From contig CM041777.1 of NCBI GenBank assembly GCA_023374045.1, positions 462,735,827-462,799,826 of the forward strand: a DNA stretch of 64,000 nucleotides, given 5' to 3'. A model generated the notes under the pieces. That model did no database searches and was not told the DNA's origin. It saw only the letters and a list, made by a program, of their open reading frames with translations. The position numbers and the translations under genes were made by a program. Positions 38,301-51,875 of the stretch are shown here, piece by piece (the first letter of the stretch is position 1; every line of letters begins with the position of its first letter). The stretch comes from Limonium bicolor (lineage: Eukaryota; Streptophyta; Magnoliopsida; Caryophyllales; Plumbaginaceae).

Positions 38301-39935
38301 ACCTTAAACACTGAATTTCCCACATAAGTAATGCCTTTGACCTGCAAATACACCCAACAATACATATGCCCTTAATAAACTCCTTGAGAGCATTTTACTA
38401 GCTCATTCACCATTGGCTCCTTAGGTATTTTATTAAGCAAATCAAGCTCATTTTCCTAAGGCCTTTAAACTACGTTGAGATAGTTTGTTTACCTCTTTTC
38501 CTCTCAAATTTCTTTCTTGTTCCTTGTAAAACCGGTAAGGCATTTGGTTCCTTGCCAACTACCAAACATTGTACAAATAATAGAATGAGTATTCAAGCAT
38601 TATGCTTCATCTCATTATAAACCCTAGTTACACATATTGTTTTAACACATTAAGGTAATTGTTTTACCTTGGAATTGGAAGAGAACTTGAATAAGTATCA
38701 AGAGAGGACTCCTCCTAGCCCTTGGAAGATCCAAATGAAGCTAAAACAAGCAAGATAAATACACCATGGTGAGGTGAATTTTCGGACAACACAAAACATG
38801 AAGGAAACTTGATTTTTCTTTGAGTTTCCTTACCTTGAAGCAAAGGAGAACAACAATATGTGAAAAGATGGGCTCAAGCTCCTTCAATGGTGAATCTTCA
38901 TGGCACCAAAATTGAGTTCTTGAAGATTTAAAGAGAGGGAAGTGTAGAGCTTGACCTAACTAAGACAAATATGGTCTTGGAATTTGATTTGGCCAAGGGA
39001 ATCACAAGTTACAAGTGAAAGAAGATGAAGAATGAGTGTGGGCTGTTGGAAACTGATGGAGAGAGGAGGAAGAAGAAGACCACCGTGGGAAATGAAGGAA
39101 GGAATGAGAGAATGAAGATAACACTTGCTTTTTTTTGGAGATATTTAAGCTAAAAGCAAATAGTACTTTTGCTTTGTCATTACTTAACTTACTTATTTGT
39201 TCAAATGTGGTGAGTCACACATGAAAAACCGGCCCCCATCTTTACCTAGGGGTATAATAGTCTTTGATGACTCATTTAATTACTTATAACATTATATGTT
39301 ACAAACTAGCTTATAAAAGTTACTATTCACAAACTAAGGCACATAGAAGTGAAATTTTTGATTTCCCACTAATATGGCCACCCAAATGTGATACTATATA
39401 GTACACATGTTAATTAAAGAGTAATGATGGACATTTAGCCATTCAAAACTCATTTACAAGACAATTTTTCAAAAACGTGCTTTAAGACTCCTTAAAGCAC
39501 ATTTTGTGTTTTAACTTGTTTTCAAGCTTGGTTTTCTTTAGTAATGATTTAATATGTTCATTAACATATAAATGAGGTATAGGTATGACCATTAGGTCTT
39601 ATACACATTCATCCCAAGCTTAGAGCACATTTTTGCTCATATTGACTTTAAGGTATTTTCTTATGTTTTATTTGGTTTAACTGTCCACCAAAGTTTCTTA
39701 AGGACTTATTTAGCCTTATTAAATCATAATTAAATGTTATCAAGTCTTGGTAGGCTCTTTGGGTCCTAACCAAGTTCACTCATAGCTTAGAGCATGTTTT
39801 TGCTCAAACTGTGTCTTAATGCTTTATTGCATTTATTATGGTTTAGATTGTTCACTGATGTTACTAAGGCACTTTTTAGCCTTTAGATACCATAATTTGA
39901 TATTTAAACCACATATCAAGGTTTGGGGTATTTCA
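35366..39935 (-). mobile_element. 3' LTR of element C
   Basis: A 4570-bp LTR from TGTAACACCCC to GGGGTATTTCA, followed by the polypurine tract at 39936. Confidence 0.92.
37271..37531. repeat. Variable hairpin cassette, type 4 (C 3' LTR)
   Basis: Four units of about 70-78 bp with arms such as CCGACCCA / TGGGTCGG, e.g. GACCCACAGCTGGGTCGG. It follows the conserved CATGTTTTTGGTCC. It is unlike the cassettes of A, B and the solo LTR except for the GTCCG/CGGAC core. Confidence 0.87.
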
Positions 39936-39952
39936 ATCTACCCCCCTTAAAA
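39936..39952 (-). promoter_or_regulatory. Polypurine tract of element C
   Basis: The complement reads TTTTAAGGGGGGTAGAT at the LTR edge, identical to A and B. Confidence 0.85.
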
Positions 39953-40049
39953 GAACTTCGTCCTCGAAGTTCACACTTTTCACATATCATTAGATTAGAA
40001 CACAGTAATCACTTGGAAATAAACTTCCTTAACCAAACACACTTTACAT

Positions 40050-40315
40050 CACAACCTCGGACTTGATGGTCCGGGCAACACATTCACATCCACACATAAC
40101 ATAACATATCCAAATGATAACCTCGGACTCTATGGTCCGGGTATCTTAACAACACTTACACATACATAACAACCCTTTGACTCACTGGTCTTGGGTAACA
40201 TAACAACATTTGGACACATAGGTCCTGGTAACATAACAGTCTTTAGACTCATAGGTCTATGTAACACCACACATTTAGACTCATAGGCCTTGATAGTATA
40301 CACTTTAGGAAATCC
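40050..40315. repeat. Degenerate tandem CGGAC..GTCCG repeats (C)
   Basis: Same block as in A and B, with units such as CTCGGACTTGATGGTCCGGG. Confidence 0.7.
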
Positions 40316-40953
40316 AAGTCAAAACAACATTCATTACACATACCACACAACATGTCAGAGCATGTATAGCAATCAAAAATATCCTTGATATACACTGTGA
40401 TCCCGCAGAGAACCCGGTCGCGATGGACACCTTCCGTCCCCGTGCCTTTGGGAGTTTAAAACAATCACTTAAATTTAAAATTTCTTTGTGAGGTTAAGTA
40501 AGAGAACTTTAATTACGTAAAGTATCCATCAACGTTTAATAAATACCAATTTAAAATCCTTTTGAAAACACACACAACTCCAAGTCCAACTTAAGCTCTT
40601 TGCTTCTTTATTAGCGTGGTTATTCGTGACCACTTATAGGGAGTTTCAAGAGTCATCCAACCCTGATGTGATCAGCATCAGTGTTGAACTATCCTTCCAC
40701 CCCAATTTGTGTTCGGCTTCCCTTGATCACATGCAAATCAAGTTCCACCTCCCACTTCATTTTCAAGCATTAAGTAAGTCACTCATTTCCAATTTTCTAT
40801 CTTTCGAATCATTCTAGTCATAATCACAACATCTCCAAGGATAGAACTCCGTCTATCAGTTACCTCCATTCACTTTTAATCCTGTTGCCTAGGGAATCTT
40901 ATTCTCACTAGGTTCTATGTCGGTATCATGCCCTTTCATGCATCACTATAAAG

Positions 40954-40981
40954 TAATATATATATATATATACACATATAT
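40954..40981. repeat. (TA)n microsatellite
   Basis: TA-dinucleotide run, expanded relative to the shorter TATATA stretches at the same place in A (near 7885) and B (near 17805). Confidence 0.8.
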
Positions 40982-43900
40982 TTATCAAAATACAACACAC
41001 CTGATTTTACATTTATACACTGTCGGGGCTCTTATTCCCCCGGGAGTTCTCTACTCCCCACACTTGTACTATCACACACAACTGTTAACAAACACACACA
41101 CTTATCACAATGGTATTCGCATCTTCTGTGCGCAATTACCACAATTAAACCATGAATGAATGTGTATGTTTACGTAACACACACACCAATCATCAAAACA
41201 AACAATAATATAATTTTGTGCTATGCACAATATAAATCACATACACTACGTACACTTGTACGGTAATATACACTAAGTGGTTTTGCGCTCTACCCCCTTA
41301 AAAGGGATTACGCCCACGTAATCAGTCACTAAACATTGCTTAAATGCTCTGCCGTCGTGAAGTGTTTTAACTTCCACGCGGTCTATTACACAACGGATTC
41401 TGATTAGAGGATCTCAACCATATTGGCGGTTTAGTTCCTAAACCAGGAATTCTCATTGGATTTGTAACTCATAACCGGTTTCGGTCCTGGCCTGTGAGGC
41501 TTTTAGGCATTAATGATTAGCCATTCATTCATGTTCACCATGTACATTCAACACTTGAATCACTGGCTCACTAGTTTCTGCTGCGAAACTCAGACTGTAG
41601 AGCTTAATTGCTCCATTTGTTATTCTTACTGTATTGTACATCCCCAATTATCACCTTCATCTTGGTAACAATGGTTTCTCAACCGACGCACGATATCTTT
41701 TACCCTGAGCGGATTCGGTGAGTTTCACAATTTTGCATCCACTTCCATGATAATTTACTGTGTATACAGCTATGTATTTCACAATGATTGACTTGCTTCT
41801 TCCGACTTACTGTCGGTTGAGATTGAGCTACTACCTAGTGTGTAGTGCTCTCTCAGCTATTTACAACATTTGGGGTATATTCCATACCGATATTTGGCAG
41901 CTAGTGCTACTGTAGTCACTTACTGTCAATCATGTCACTTACTGTACAAGTACTTTTTTTTTATTGGTGCGGCCTTGCATTTCCTATGCATCGGCCATTA
42001 TAACATTATTGCTCCACAATTAACATGTTTCCAATTCCTAGCTATCTCATTCGTTCATTACTGCGCAAGTGCAATACCAAAACACTCAGTCATACAGAGT
42101 GCAGAGGCGTAAACTCTTGACAGTAAATCCCTTATGCGATTGCAGTAGGAATTCACACTGAGTTCCTTATCACATAGTACCGACCATTGGCTTATTGCCC
42201 AGTCTGTGTAACATCGCTTACCTTATATATCCACTGAGTTTAACTCATAACTGGTCTTATCTGTTACATTATCGTTTAACAACATTTGTACAACGGTCGC
42301 TTATTGCGCACCGTGCTCTTACTCCCTGTATAACATCAGCTTATATCGTATCTACTGTCACCTCAACTTTCACACATAAACTTACATTATTCACATTTTG
42401 GTTCATCCCTCCTTTGGATGACTACTAAATGCTCCTTGAGCATCGATCATTTGAGTCACAAGCCGGCATTATTCAGCCAGGTGCTTCAATTTATACACAC
42501 ATGTTACTAAGCTAACTTCTCTTTCAATAACAACATGGTCAATCCTTAGCATATTTCTTGAACTTGATCCACATAACTACCGCTCCTGCGGTGTTACAAT
42601 GTCGAGAGGTATCCCCACTCTTAATGCAGTGGTTCGTTTACCACTCTATTCGCTTATACAACCTAAACTTCTACCATCAATCGAATTCATATGATATATC
42701 CTGCTTTTGGATTATAAGCCTTATTTGCCTTGAGCTGGGCTCATTATAGGCTGTCCACACACATGTACTTCTCTGTACAATATTACATGGTTAGAGGTTG
42801 TATTGGGCTCCATGACAAGGTCGTTGCACCACGTTTCCTTTCGTGGGATGCCCTTTAGGATTGTCAGTCCGTCTCCTGACAACTTATGTCTAAACTGTGT
42901 GTTAGTTTCAACCCTTGTGCTTCTGTCATGCATTTCATTCAACAATTGTTGATGTGAACACCCTTCAAGGATTGCTCCTGGGTGTTGTTAAGTTATGCCT
43001 TTACATTTGGCTCACACTTATTGGTACATTCCGTTAGCTACGCCTTTCGCGTTCTTTACTGGTTATATCTTCTTCTGTGAAGATTAACATTCCTGGTAGT
43101 GTAGGTACTCATTCTGGGAATTTATCCGTTCATTGCACATTAATGTGTCCACATTAGGCATCTGCTTGCCATGTACAGGCTGGGTCACCATTCCAGCTAT
43201 AATGTTTATCCCTAAGGATCCTTAAGACATAGTGGTGTCTTTACATAACAGTTTGTGCCCATCGCACTTCCTAACTCTAAACATTTCCTTGAAAGGAGTT
43301 CACTAATCCTTTTAGTCTTGCTAACTTAACTGAATTCCTTAACTTCAACTATTCCTTGTAATCCTTAGCTCTCGTTTGACTATACTGCTGACCGTAGACG
43401 GAGTCGACTACTTCCCGTGTTTCGGACTCTACTCGTATACATATATGGGGTATCTTACTGATACATTGCTACTTAACCCAACTAACCATAAGTAGGTCTG
43501 TCAGGCCCACATGCTCCTATCGGAGTGCGGTCGTCCACAACACAGTTGGTACACTTGTAGTGTCCGTCACACGCCTAGGTGAAGTATTCTGTTGTCAACT
43601 CCCTTATATTGTCCCGTGACAATATCATTCCTTACTTCCCGAACTTAATCGAGGGAAAGTTTATCCTTGTTGTATCCTTGTCACTGTCCTTGGTTTTACT
43701 GGTTTGGTTAAAAGAAGGTTGGAAAGAAGGTGTTGTTTGAAAGAAAATCTGGTTTTGAAAAGAAAAGGGTTTGAATAAATCTGGGTTTAGAGAAAAATTT
43801 TCATGGTTCCACAACATCTTCTTACCTTAACCAAGTCTAGCTTCTTGCTGACTGGTGTACTTACAATTACAAAGGTCAGGCTGTTAAGCCCTTCCATGGT

Positions 43901-44804
43901 TATAATGTTCACACTTAACTTCGTGGTACTTTACTAAGTACTTGTAGTGGTTATAGATTTCCCGAACAGCCTGTTATAGCAGCATTGCTATTGGCAAGTG
44001 CGCCATGCTAACTGGCTATCGGTTTAGCACTTACCGGTTGTGGTATTGTTTTTACCCATACTGTCATCAGTGGCCTTGTTGGCCCTCCACTTGATCTTAC
44101 TGCTGATAATAACTCTTCTAGGTGACTCTCACTGTATTCACATAATAATCATTAACTAGGGTATTCCCTTTTCTGGGAGACCCCCTTTTTTTTTTTTTTT
44201 GTGTCGTATCTCTTTATAGCCCGTTCCACGCACTTGTCGTGGTTACTGAGACTTGTCTCTTGTTGGGCACTACGTTGTAGTTCCTTTGTCGGTTGGTATA
44301 CCGTTGGTGTTTTATTTATCAAACTGTGGTTCCGTAGACACTTGTCTCGGGTGTTATTAATCCATTTCTTGCCTGTTGCACGGTAGGTGCTTGCAAGTGG
44401 TTATTCTCGACTGCTCGCATGTCGACCCAGGTTGCCGGAAATTCTATTCTCCAATACACCAAGATCCTTCATTCATTGCTATGAAATTGCGGTTAACATT
44501 ATTCAGATGGAGACCGTCTCCGGGATTCCCAGTTTTCGGGATCTACCGTATGACAGGTTTCCGTACCCTAAGGGTATTTAATAACAGCCAGATCGGGTAT
44601 CCCCGAGTAAGAGAGGACTTCCATCTCCCTGGCGTTGTTTCCCCAAGTTAATACAGGGATTGTGGAGGGTGGGATGGATATTGTAGGTTCCAGTAGCCAC
44701 TGGTAGTTTCCTAACTAGCGTATCTCTCACGCTATATCACTCAACCCTTAACCAAAGCACTAAAAATCCTAACTCGGTACTTCCTAAGCTCGGTAACTCA
44801 GTCA

Positions 44805-44831
44805 TCAGAGCGATACTTCGCTCTGATACCA
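44805..44831 (-). promoter_or_regulatory. Primer-binding site and hairpin of element C
   Basis: TGGTATCAGAGC on the minus strand at 44820-44831. The hairpin at 44805-44826 has stem TCAGAGCGA / TCGCTCTGA. It is intact even though neighbouring sequence carries many indels. Confidence 0.9.
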
Positions 44832-44836
44832 CTTTT

Positions 44837-47800
44837 TGTACACCCCATCCAACATTAAACTACTTCAACAACTGCAGCGGAAGAACAACCTCCATCACAT
44901 TACTTAACTGTTGGTGTTACACGCCGTAGCCACCCACTGTGGCTAACAAGGCTAATACATACACAATGTACCGGTCTGATGGGCTAAATTCCCGAGCAAC
45001 TATACATTAGTATCCCTTTCCATTAACAACAACAACATACACCTTATCAACTATACCGAGTATTTATAAACTGTTGCCGACAACATTTCGGTCTTACTAC
45101 ACCTACTGTCTACATACACTTAAAAGTTACCCATGTACAGTGTCTACCCCGTCTTACTCTCGGACGGCTTCCAGCTCTCTGTACCTGAAATAAGAAAAGA
45201 AGAGAAAGGGTGGCCCCCAAGGGGCTCAGCACCTTTGCTGGTATGGTAATCCCGCAGCCCACATGCTATCGGGCCACGCACAACTACTTGTCGTCTTAGC
45301 ATGCGGTTGATTATATTTAATCATACATGTACAACGAACTCACATCTCATAACATTCGCCTCAACGGGCTCAACAAACGGATAATATAACCTTACTTAAT
45401 GAGTCACTCGTGGTATAAATCATCCCTAGAGTGTTCCTCCTCTGATGGAGCTACTTCCTTAATAGACGACACATACCCTTAATTCGGGTTACCCTTAAAC
45501 GCCTCTTATCACAAACTGGGAATCATCCATGATCCACACACTTCACATTTTACAACATATAACATACACTACATAACAACACTTAACAACACTCTGCACG
45601 TTTCCATGTGCACAACATAACACCGCAAGATATTGCATCACAACAAAACACATAACATAACGGAATGGTCCTCTCAGGAACCGACCCAAACATCACTAAC
45701 ACACTGGTGAGCCTAGAGATTGTTGCCAGTCTCATGATACTCGTTACATAACTCGTTACCGTCTCGTTAAATGGACGGTTAACTTAACACAAGGTGTCTC
45801 GGATATAGTGATCCAAGCACACCGAACAAACATAACAATAGTATGCCCCTGTGGCCCGACGTGAGTCAGTAATAGCCTTGGTTAAGCTAAAGGGAAGGTT
45901 GGGAACCAAATTGGAAAACAACCATAACATACAGAGAGGATCGAACCTGCTATGACAACGACCCCCATACTCCACGCGTGGCCGGAACAGACCGGACTCC
46001 TCACTCCCCCCTTAGCACTTATTAGAAGTTCAACTTTGAACTTTATTAAACAAACACAACATTGGGTTAAGTCTTGTTAGACATACACAAGGGAAGAGAG
46101 AGTCATACACTCACATACAAACATCACGCACAAACATCACATAACCAACTCACGCATAGCCGTGGTTAGAACGTTCCTTAAGTTGGAAACGTTGTTACCG
46201 GATACCGTTCTCTTACGTTCACCTAATAGTGGTTAACTAGCCCTTCAAGCGTATTTGAGGTTACCGGTATCGGCACGTAAACATACAATAACATTAACGA
46301 CTGTAACTCGTTTCATGATTTATCTCATAACGTGGCAAACATACAGAAAAACACGTTGGCATACAAGCCGGTGTAATCCGGTAGGACACAGGTTGCAAGA
46401 AAACCATACCTGTCACCGGAGTCCACTTATCCTGTCCATTTATGTTCCTCGAGCAATTCTCGAACAACTGTTAACATCACACGTGTTTTCATTAACATCG
46501 GGGTTTGCTTGATCATTTAATGTCAATGCTTAATTTTTCCCCGTTAACTTGGTTACATAACTTAACATTTTAACTTGTTTTACTCTCACATTTTAATACA
46601 ACTTTTAGCCCATTTTATCGTCACTAAAACTCACCTACATGTCCTCAACATCCTTATATCATCATTACTTACCAATCCCCATCATCACATATCATTTCAT
46701 AACCTTAAACCATGTTTTTGGTCCGACCGACCCACCGTCCGACCCACAGCTGGGTCGGTCCATTACAGAACCCTTTTTACTTCCTTATTAACATGCCCGT
46801 CCGACCCACGTCCGACTCACTCGACTGGGTCGGACCAGTGCGAACATTTTCTTCCTTTGAAACTTGACCGACCGACCCATGTCCGACCCACCCTTTTGGG
46901 TCGGACCATTACCGAACACATTCCTAACATCTAACAGAGGCTCGACCGACCCAAACTGGGTCGGACCCCTGGGTCGGTCGCCTTCTAAACTTACCCAAAC
47001 TTTGCCAAATTTTCACCAAACTTCTCCTAAGGCCTCTTAATGTGTTCTAACATCATTTGGCACTTCAAACACACCCTTAAGACATTCTTAAACACTCACA
47101 AAACTATTTTTTTAATTCCTTAAACCTTTACTTATATCTCCACAAAATTCCTAACACTTACAATGTTTTCTCCTTATGATTTCTAGGTGGCATTTCACCT
47201 ATAATGACCACAATACCAAGGTGTATCCTCTACACCTTATCATCACCTCTCGACTTCTTTTCTTACTAACTAAATCTCCTTTTTCACATCATACCTAAAC
47301 ATCACTTATTCCTTGAACACCAACCTTACCTAAACCTTAAACAACTTCTCCAAGACTTTAATACATTCACAAAACACCCATTGAATTCCTAGAACTTCCA
47401 AGATAACACCTAAATCCTTGCATCACTCCAAATCACCTTAACACATGTTTTCTTCTCAAGTAAACATTTATTCACCTTTAACACTTCCTAGTTCACCAAG
47501 ACCATTTAAAACACTTAGAACTTCTCACACATTTTTTTCCAAATTTGGCCATAGCTTCTCTTGTATATACTCACAACCAAACACTTAGGTTTTTACCTTA
47601 TTTCATTCAAAACACCTAAAATCCATCAAACACATTTTTATACACAAACTTCACACATTAAGCACTACATCACAATATAGTGCATAACTTAAATTGCTTG
47701 GCACTTAGGCCCTTAAATAACATGGCTCTTAGGCCCTTAAATTGCATAACCTTAAACACTGAATTTCCCACATAAGTAATGCCTTTGACCTGCAAATACA

Positions 47801-49383
47801 CCCAACATACATATGCCCTTAATAAACTCCTTGAGAGCATTTTACTACTAGCTCATTCACCATTGGCTCCTTAGGTATTTTATTAAGCAAATCAAGCTCA
47901 TTTTCCTAAGGCCTTTAAACTACGTTGAGATAGTTTGTTTACCTCTTTTCCTCTCAAATTTCTTTCTTGTTCCTTGTAAAACCGGTAAGGCATTTGGTTC
48001 CTTGCCAACTACCAAACATTGTACAAATAATAGAATGAGTATTCAAGCATTATGCTTCATCTCATTATAAACCCTAGTTACACATATTGTTTTAACACAT
48101 TAAGGTAATTGTTTTACCTTGGAATTGGAAGAGAACTTGAATAAGTATCAAGAGGACTCCTCCTAGCCCTTGGAAGATCCAAATGAAGCTAAAACAAGCA
48201 AGATAAATACACCATGGTGAGGTGAATTTTCGGACAACACAAAACATGAAGGAAACTTGATTTTTCTTTGAGTTTCCTTACCTTGAAGCAAAGGAGAACA
48301 AGAATATGTGAAAAGATGGGCTCAAGCTCCTTCAATGGTGAATCTTCATGGCACCAAAATTGAGTTCTTGAAGATTTAAAGAGAGGGAAGTGTAGAGCTT
48401 GACCTAACTAAGACAAATATGGTCTTGGAATTTGATTTGGCCAAGGGAATCACAAGTTACAAGTGAAAGAAGATGAAGAATGAGTGTGGGCTGTTGGAAA
48501 CCGATGGAGAGAGGAGGAAGAAGAAGACCACCGTGGGAAATGAAGGAAGGAATGAGAGAATGAAGATAACACTTGCTTTTTTTGGAGATATTTAAGCTAA
48601 AAGCAAATAGTACTTTTGCTTTGTCATTACTTAACTTACTTATTTGTTCAAATGTGGTGAGTCACACATGAAAAACTGGCCCCCATCTTTACCTAGGGGT
48701 ATAATAGTCTTTGATGACTCATTTAATTACTTATAACATTATATGTTACAAACTAGCTTATAAAAGTTACTATTCACAAACTAAGGCACATAGAAGTGAA
48801 ATTTTTGATTTCCCACTAATATGGCCACCCAAATGTGATACTATATAGTACACATGTTAATTAAAGAGTAATGATGGACATTTAGCCATTCAAAACTCAT
48901 TTACAAGACAATTTTTCAAAAACGTGCTTTAAGACTCCTTAAAGCACATTTTGTGTTTTAACTTGTTTTCAAGCTTGGTTTTCTTTAGTAATTGATTTAA
49001 TATGTTCATTAACATATAAATGAGGTATAGGTATGACCATTAGGTCTTATACACATTCATCCCAAGCTTAGAGCACATTTTTGCTCATATTGACTTTAAG
49101 GTATTTTCTTATGTTTTATTTGGTTTAACTGTCCACCAAAGTTTCTTAAGGACTTATTTAGCCTTATTAAATCATAATTAAATGTTATCAAGTCTTGGTA
49201 GGCTCTTTGGGTCCTAACCAAGTTCACTCATAGCTTAGAGCATGTTTTTGCTCAAACTGTGTCTTAATGCTTTATTGCATTTATTATGGTTTAGATTGTT
49301 CACTGATGTTACTAAGGCACTTTTTAGCCTTTACATACCATAATTTGATATTTAAACCACATATCAAGGTTTGGGGTATTTCA
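44837..49383 (-). mobile_element. 5' LTR of element C
   Basis: A 4547-bp LTR. It starts TGTACACC, one base short of TGTAACACC, and is otherwise almost identical to 35366-39935. It ends at the copia pol junction with the GTAAA duplication. Confidence 0.9.
46721..46980. repeat. Variable hairpin cassette, type 4 (C 5' LTR)
   Basis: Same sequence as the cassette at 37271-37531 apart from one-base indels. Confidence 0.87.
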
Positions 49384-49388
49384 GTAAA
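49384..49388. repeat. Target-site duplication (right) of element C: GTAAA
   Basis: Partner of 35361-35365, at the junction with copia pol. Confidence 0.92.
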
Positions 49389-51875
49389 CCTTCAATCTTC
49401 TGTAGACTGAAGCTGGGAAACAACTGTAGGTAGTGATGACCCGGTATAATTTTGGTTAAAGAATCAGCAAGCTGTTTTTGAGAGGAAATATGGTTAACTG
49501 AGATCAAACCCTGTTGTAGCTTCTCCCGTACATAATGACAATCTAGGTCAATATGCTTCATCCGCTCGTGAAATGTCGGATTCTTCGCTATATAAACTGC
49601 CGCCTTATTGTCACAATGCAAAGCAACAGGTTCAATAGCATCTAAACCCAACTCATTAAGCAATCTGGTAAGCCAAGCTATCTCTGTGGTGATGCGCCTA
49701 AGGGACCTGTACTCAGCTTCAGCTGACGACAAAGAAACAATACTTTGTTTCTTCGATTTCCATGACAAGGGACTTCCACCAAGTGTAATAAAGAATCCAC
49801 AAACCGAACGTCTTGTGGTAGGGCAGGATGCCCAATCTGCATCGCAATAACCAATCAGATCTGTCAACTTTGAATTATTCAGAAGCAAACCATAGCCAAG
49901 AGTGCCTTTAACATACTTCAATGTGTGATAAGCTGCTTGAAGATGCAAATCAGTGGGTCTAGTCATAAACTGACTTAGAAATTGAACAGCAAAACACAAG
50001 TCTGGCCGTGTGTGAGTCATGTAGTTCAATTTTCCCACGATTTGCCTAAACAGTGTGGGGTCTGTCAACAAAGTTCCTTGATCTGGTTCTAGTTTTAAAC
50101 CAAGTTCAAGGGGAGCACGTGTAGTTTTCCAACCTTGTTTGCAGAAATCCTTCACCATCTCCATCATAAACTTGCGCTGGGTAACAACATAACCCTCATC
50201 AGTTTTGAGAAATTCCATCCCCAAGAAATAGTTGATATAACCGAGATCCTTGATCTTAAACTGAGAGTCAAGGGCCTGCTTCAGAGAAGAAATCTCAACT
50301 GAACTATTGCCAGTCACCAGTATGTCATCGACATACACAATCATGTATGTAACATTGCCTCCATGTTTTTTGATGAACAGAGAGTAATCGTTGAGTGATT
50401 GTTTATAGCCAAGAGTTTTGATAAATTCAGACAGGCGGGCATACCACTGTCTTGAGGCCTGTTTGAGCCCATATAAACTCTTCTTTAGTCTGCAAACTCT
50501 GACATCTCCTGAAGATAAAGAACCCTTAGGAGGTGTCATATAAACTTCCTCATCTAAACTACCATGAAGGAAGGCATTATTGATGTCAAACTGAGAAACA
50601 TCCCATCCCCTCTTGACAGCAATAATAAGTAAAGCACGAACTGTTGTGAATTTTACAACAGGAGAAAAAGTCTCCTGATAGTCCAGGCCTTCCTTCTAAG
50701 AAAAACCCTTGGCCACTAGCCTTGCTTTGAAGCGTTCAATTGTGCCATCTGCCTTCAATTTGACCTTGTAAACCCACTTGCTGCCAATAGGTTTCTTGTG
50801 TACTGGTGGGTTAACAAGTTCCCAAGTACCATTTGCTTCTAGAGCAGAAAGCTCCTTTTGCATTGCATCAGTCCAATGATCATCAGTGCAAGCTGTTTCA
50901 TAATTACTTGGCTCAGATGGAATCAAACCATAATGATGCGAGGTTTGAGGCAAAATAAACAAGCAGTATGACGGAGTGACATCAGTTAAAGTAACCAAGG
51001 AACTTTGAAGGGCATAATCAGAAAGATATCATGGCAAAGTAGTGGCACAGCTAGATCGGCGCATAGGATTCTCAGAAACATCATCAAAAACAACAACATC
51101 GTCATTAGAATGAGTTGAAATATCATCTGTAAAATTAGATGTGCCTGTGTTATGGTCAGTAGGAGCATCAGGAACAACCTGTGTCTGTTGCGCAGGAGAA
51201 GCAACAGGAGCAACAGAATAATGATCATAATCAAAACAGTGTGTATCTGTTTGATCAGGAAAGAAATGTTGCTCTGCTAGAGAAATGAGAGGAGCCAGAT
51301 CCTGCTGAAGATGTCGAGAACATGTTTGAAGGGAAATAGTATTGTAAAATACTACATCTCTGTTGACAAAGATTTGTCGACTTTGTAAGCTCAGAAGCTT
51401 GTACCCCTTCTGATGTAGCGCTTGTCCAAGGTAAACACATGCTTGTGCCCTTGCTGCAAATTTATCCCCTCTTGGCCCATTTATAGTAGCATAAAAGAGG
51501 CCACCAAAAGACTTCAAAAGACTGTAATCGGGTTGTTGAGAGTAGAGAATCTCATATGGAGATTTCATCTGTAAAACCCGAGTCGGCATCCTATTTATCA
51601 GATGTGCAGCATGTAAAACACTGTCACCCCAGTAACTGAGAGGAAGATTACTTTTAAACATTAGTGCCCGAGCAGTTTCAAGAAGAAAGCGATGTTTTCT
51701 TTCAACTCTTTCGTTCTATTGAGGTGAATATGGGCAACTAACCTAGTGGATAATACCTTGATCAGAAAAGAAGGCTTTCCCTTCTTTACTACTGCCTAGC
51801 TCTAGGGCATTATCACTGCGAATCATTTTTACAACAACATTAAACTGTGTCTTCACCAGGAGAATAAAGGACTTA
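49389..51875 (-). pseudogene. Ty1/copia pol: integrase C-part, reverse transcriptase, RNase H
   Basis: One continuous minus-strand frame. In coding order: integrase core remnant (IRSDNALELG, then a CPYSPQ*NERVERKH-like segment), integrase C-terminal part and linker (51661-51029), and reverse transcriptase (KKPIGSKWVYKVK, then YVDDILVTGN in the catalytic palm). RNase H follows, with CDADWA, SSAEAEY, CDNKAA and HIDLDCHYVRE. The frame is broken only by in-frame stops at 51743-51745, 51716-51718, 51029-51031 and 50696-50698. The gag, protease and first integrase part are missing, cut off at about 51875. The 3' end is split off by element C. It is inactive. The frame called from 49364 overruns into C's LTR. 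Confidence 0.92.

Larger units (their letters stand above)
39953..44804 (-). mobile_element. Element C internal region (non-coding)
   Basis: About 4.85 kb homologous to B's internal region along its length, with no retrotransposon protein motif. From about 43,960 to the LTR it shows many one-base losses and gains relative to A and B, including T15 at 44186-44200. The GCACTTGC hairpin is imperfect here (near 43983). Confidence 0.8.
35366..49383 (-). mobile_element. Element C: complete large-LTR non-autonomous retrotransposon
   Basis: 14,018 bp: 3' LTR (35366-39935), polypurine tract, 4.9 kb non-coding internal region, primer site, 5' LTR (44837-49383), and perfect GTAAA duplications. It is inserted in the copia pol sequence just before its stop codon. 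The two LTRs are nearly identical, including their type 4 cassettes, apart from a cluster of single-base indels near the primer-site end of the 5' LTR. The architecture matches B throughout. Confidence 0.92.
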
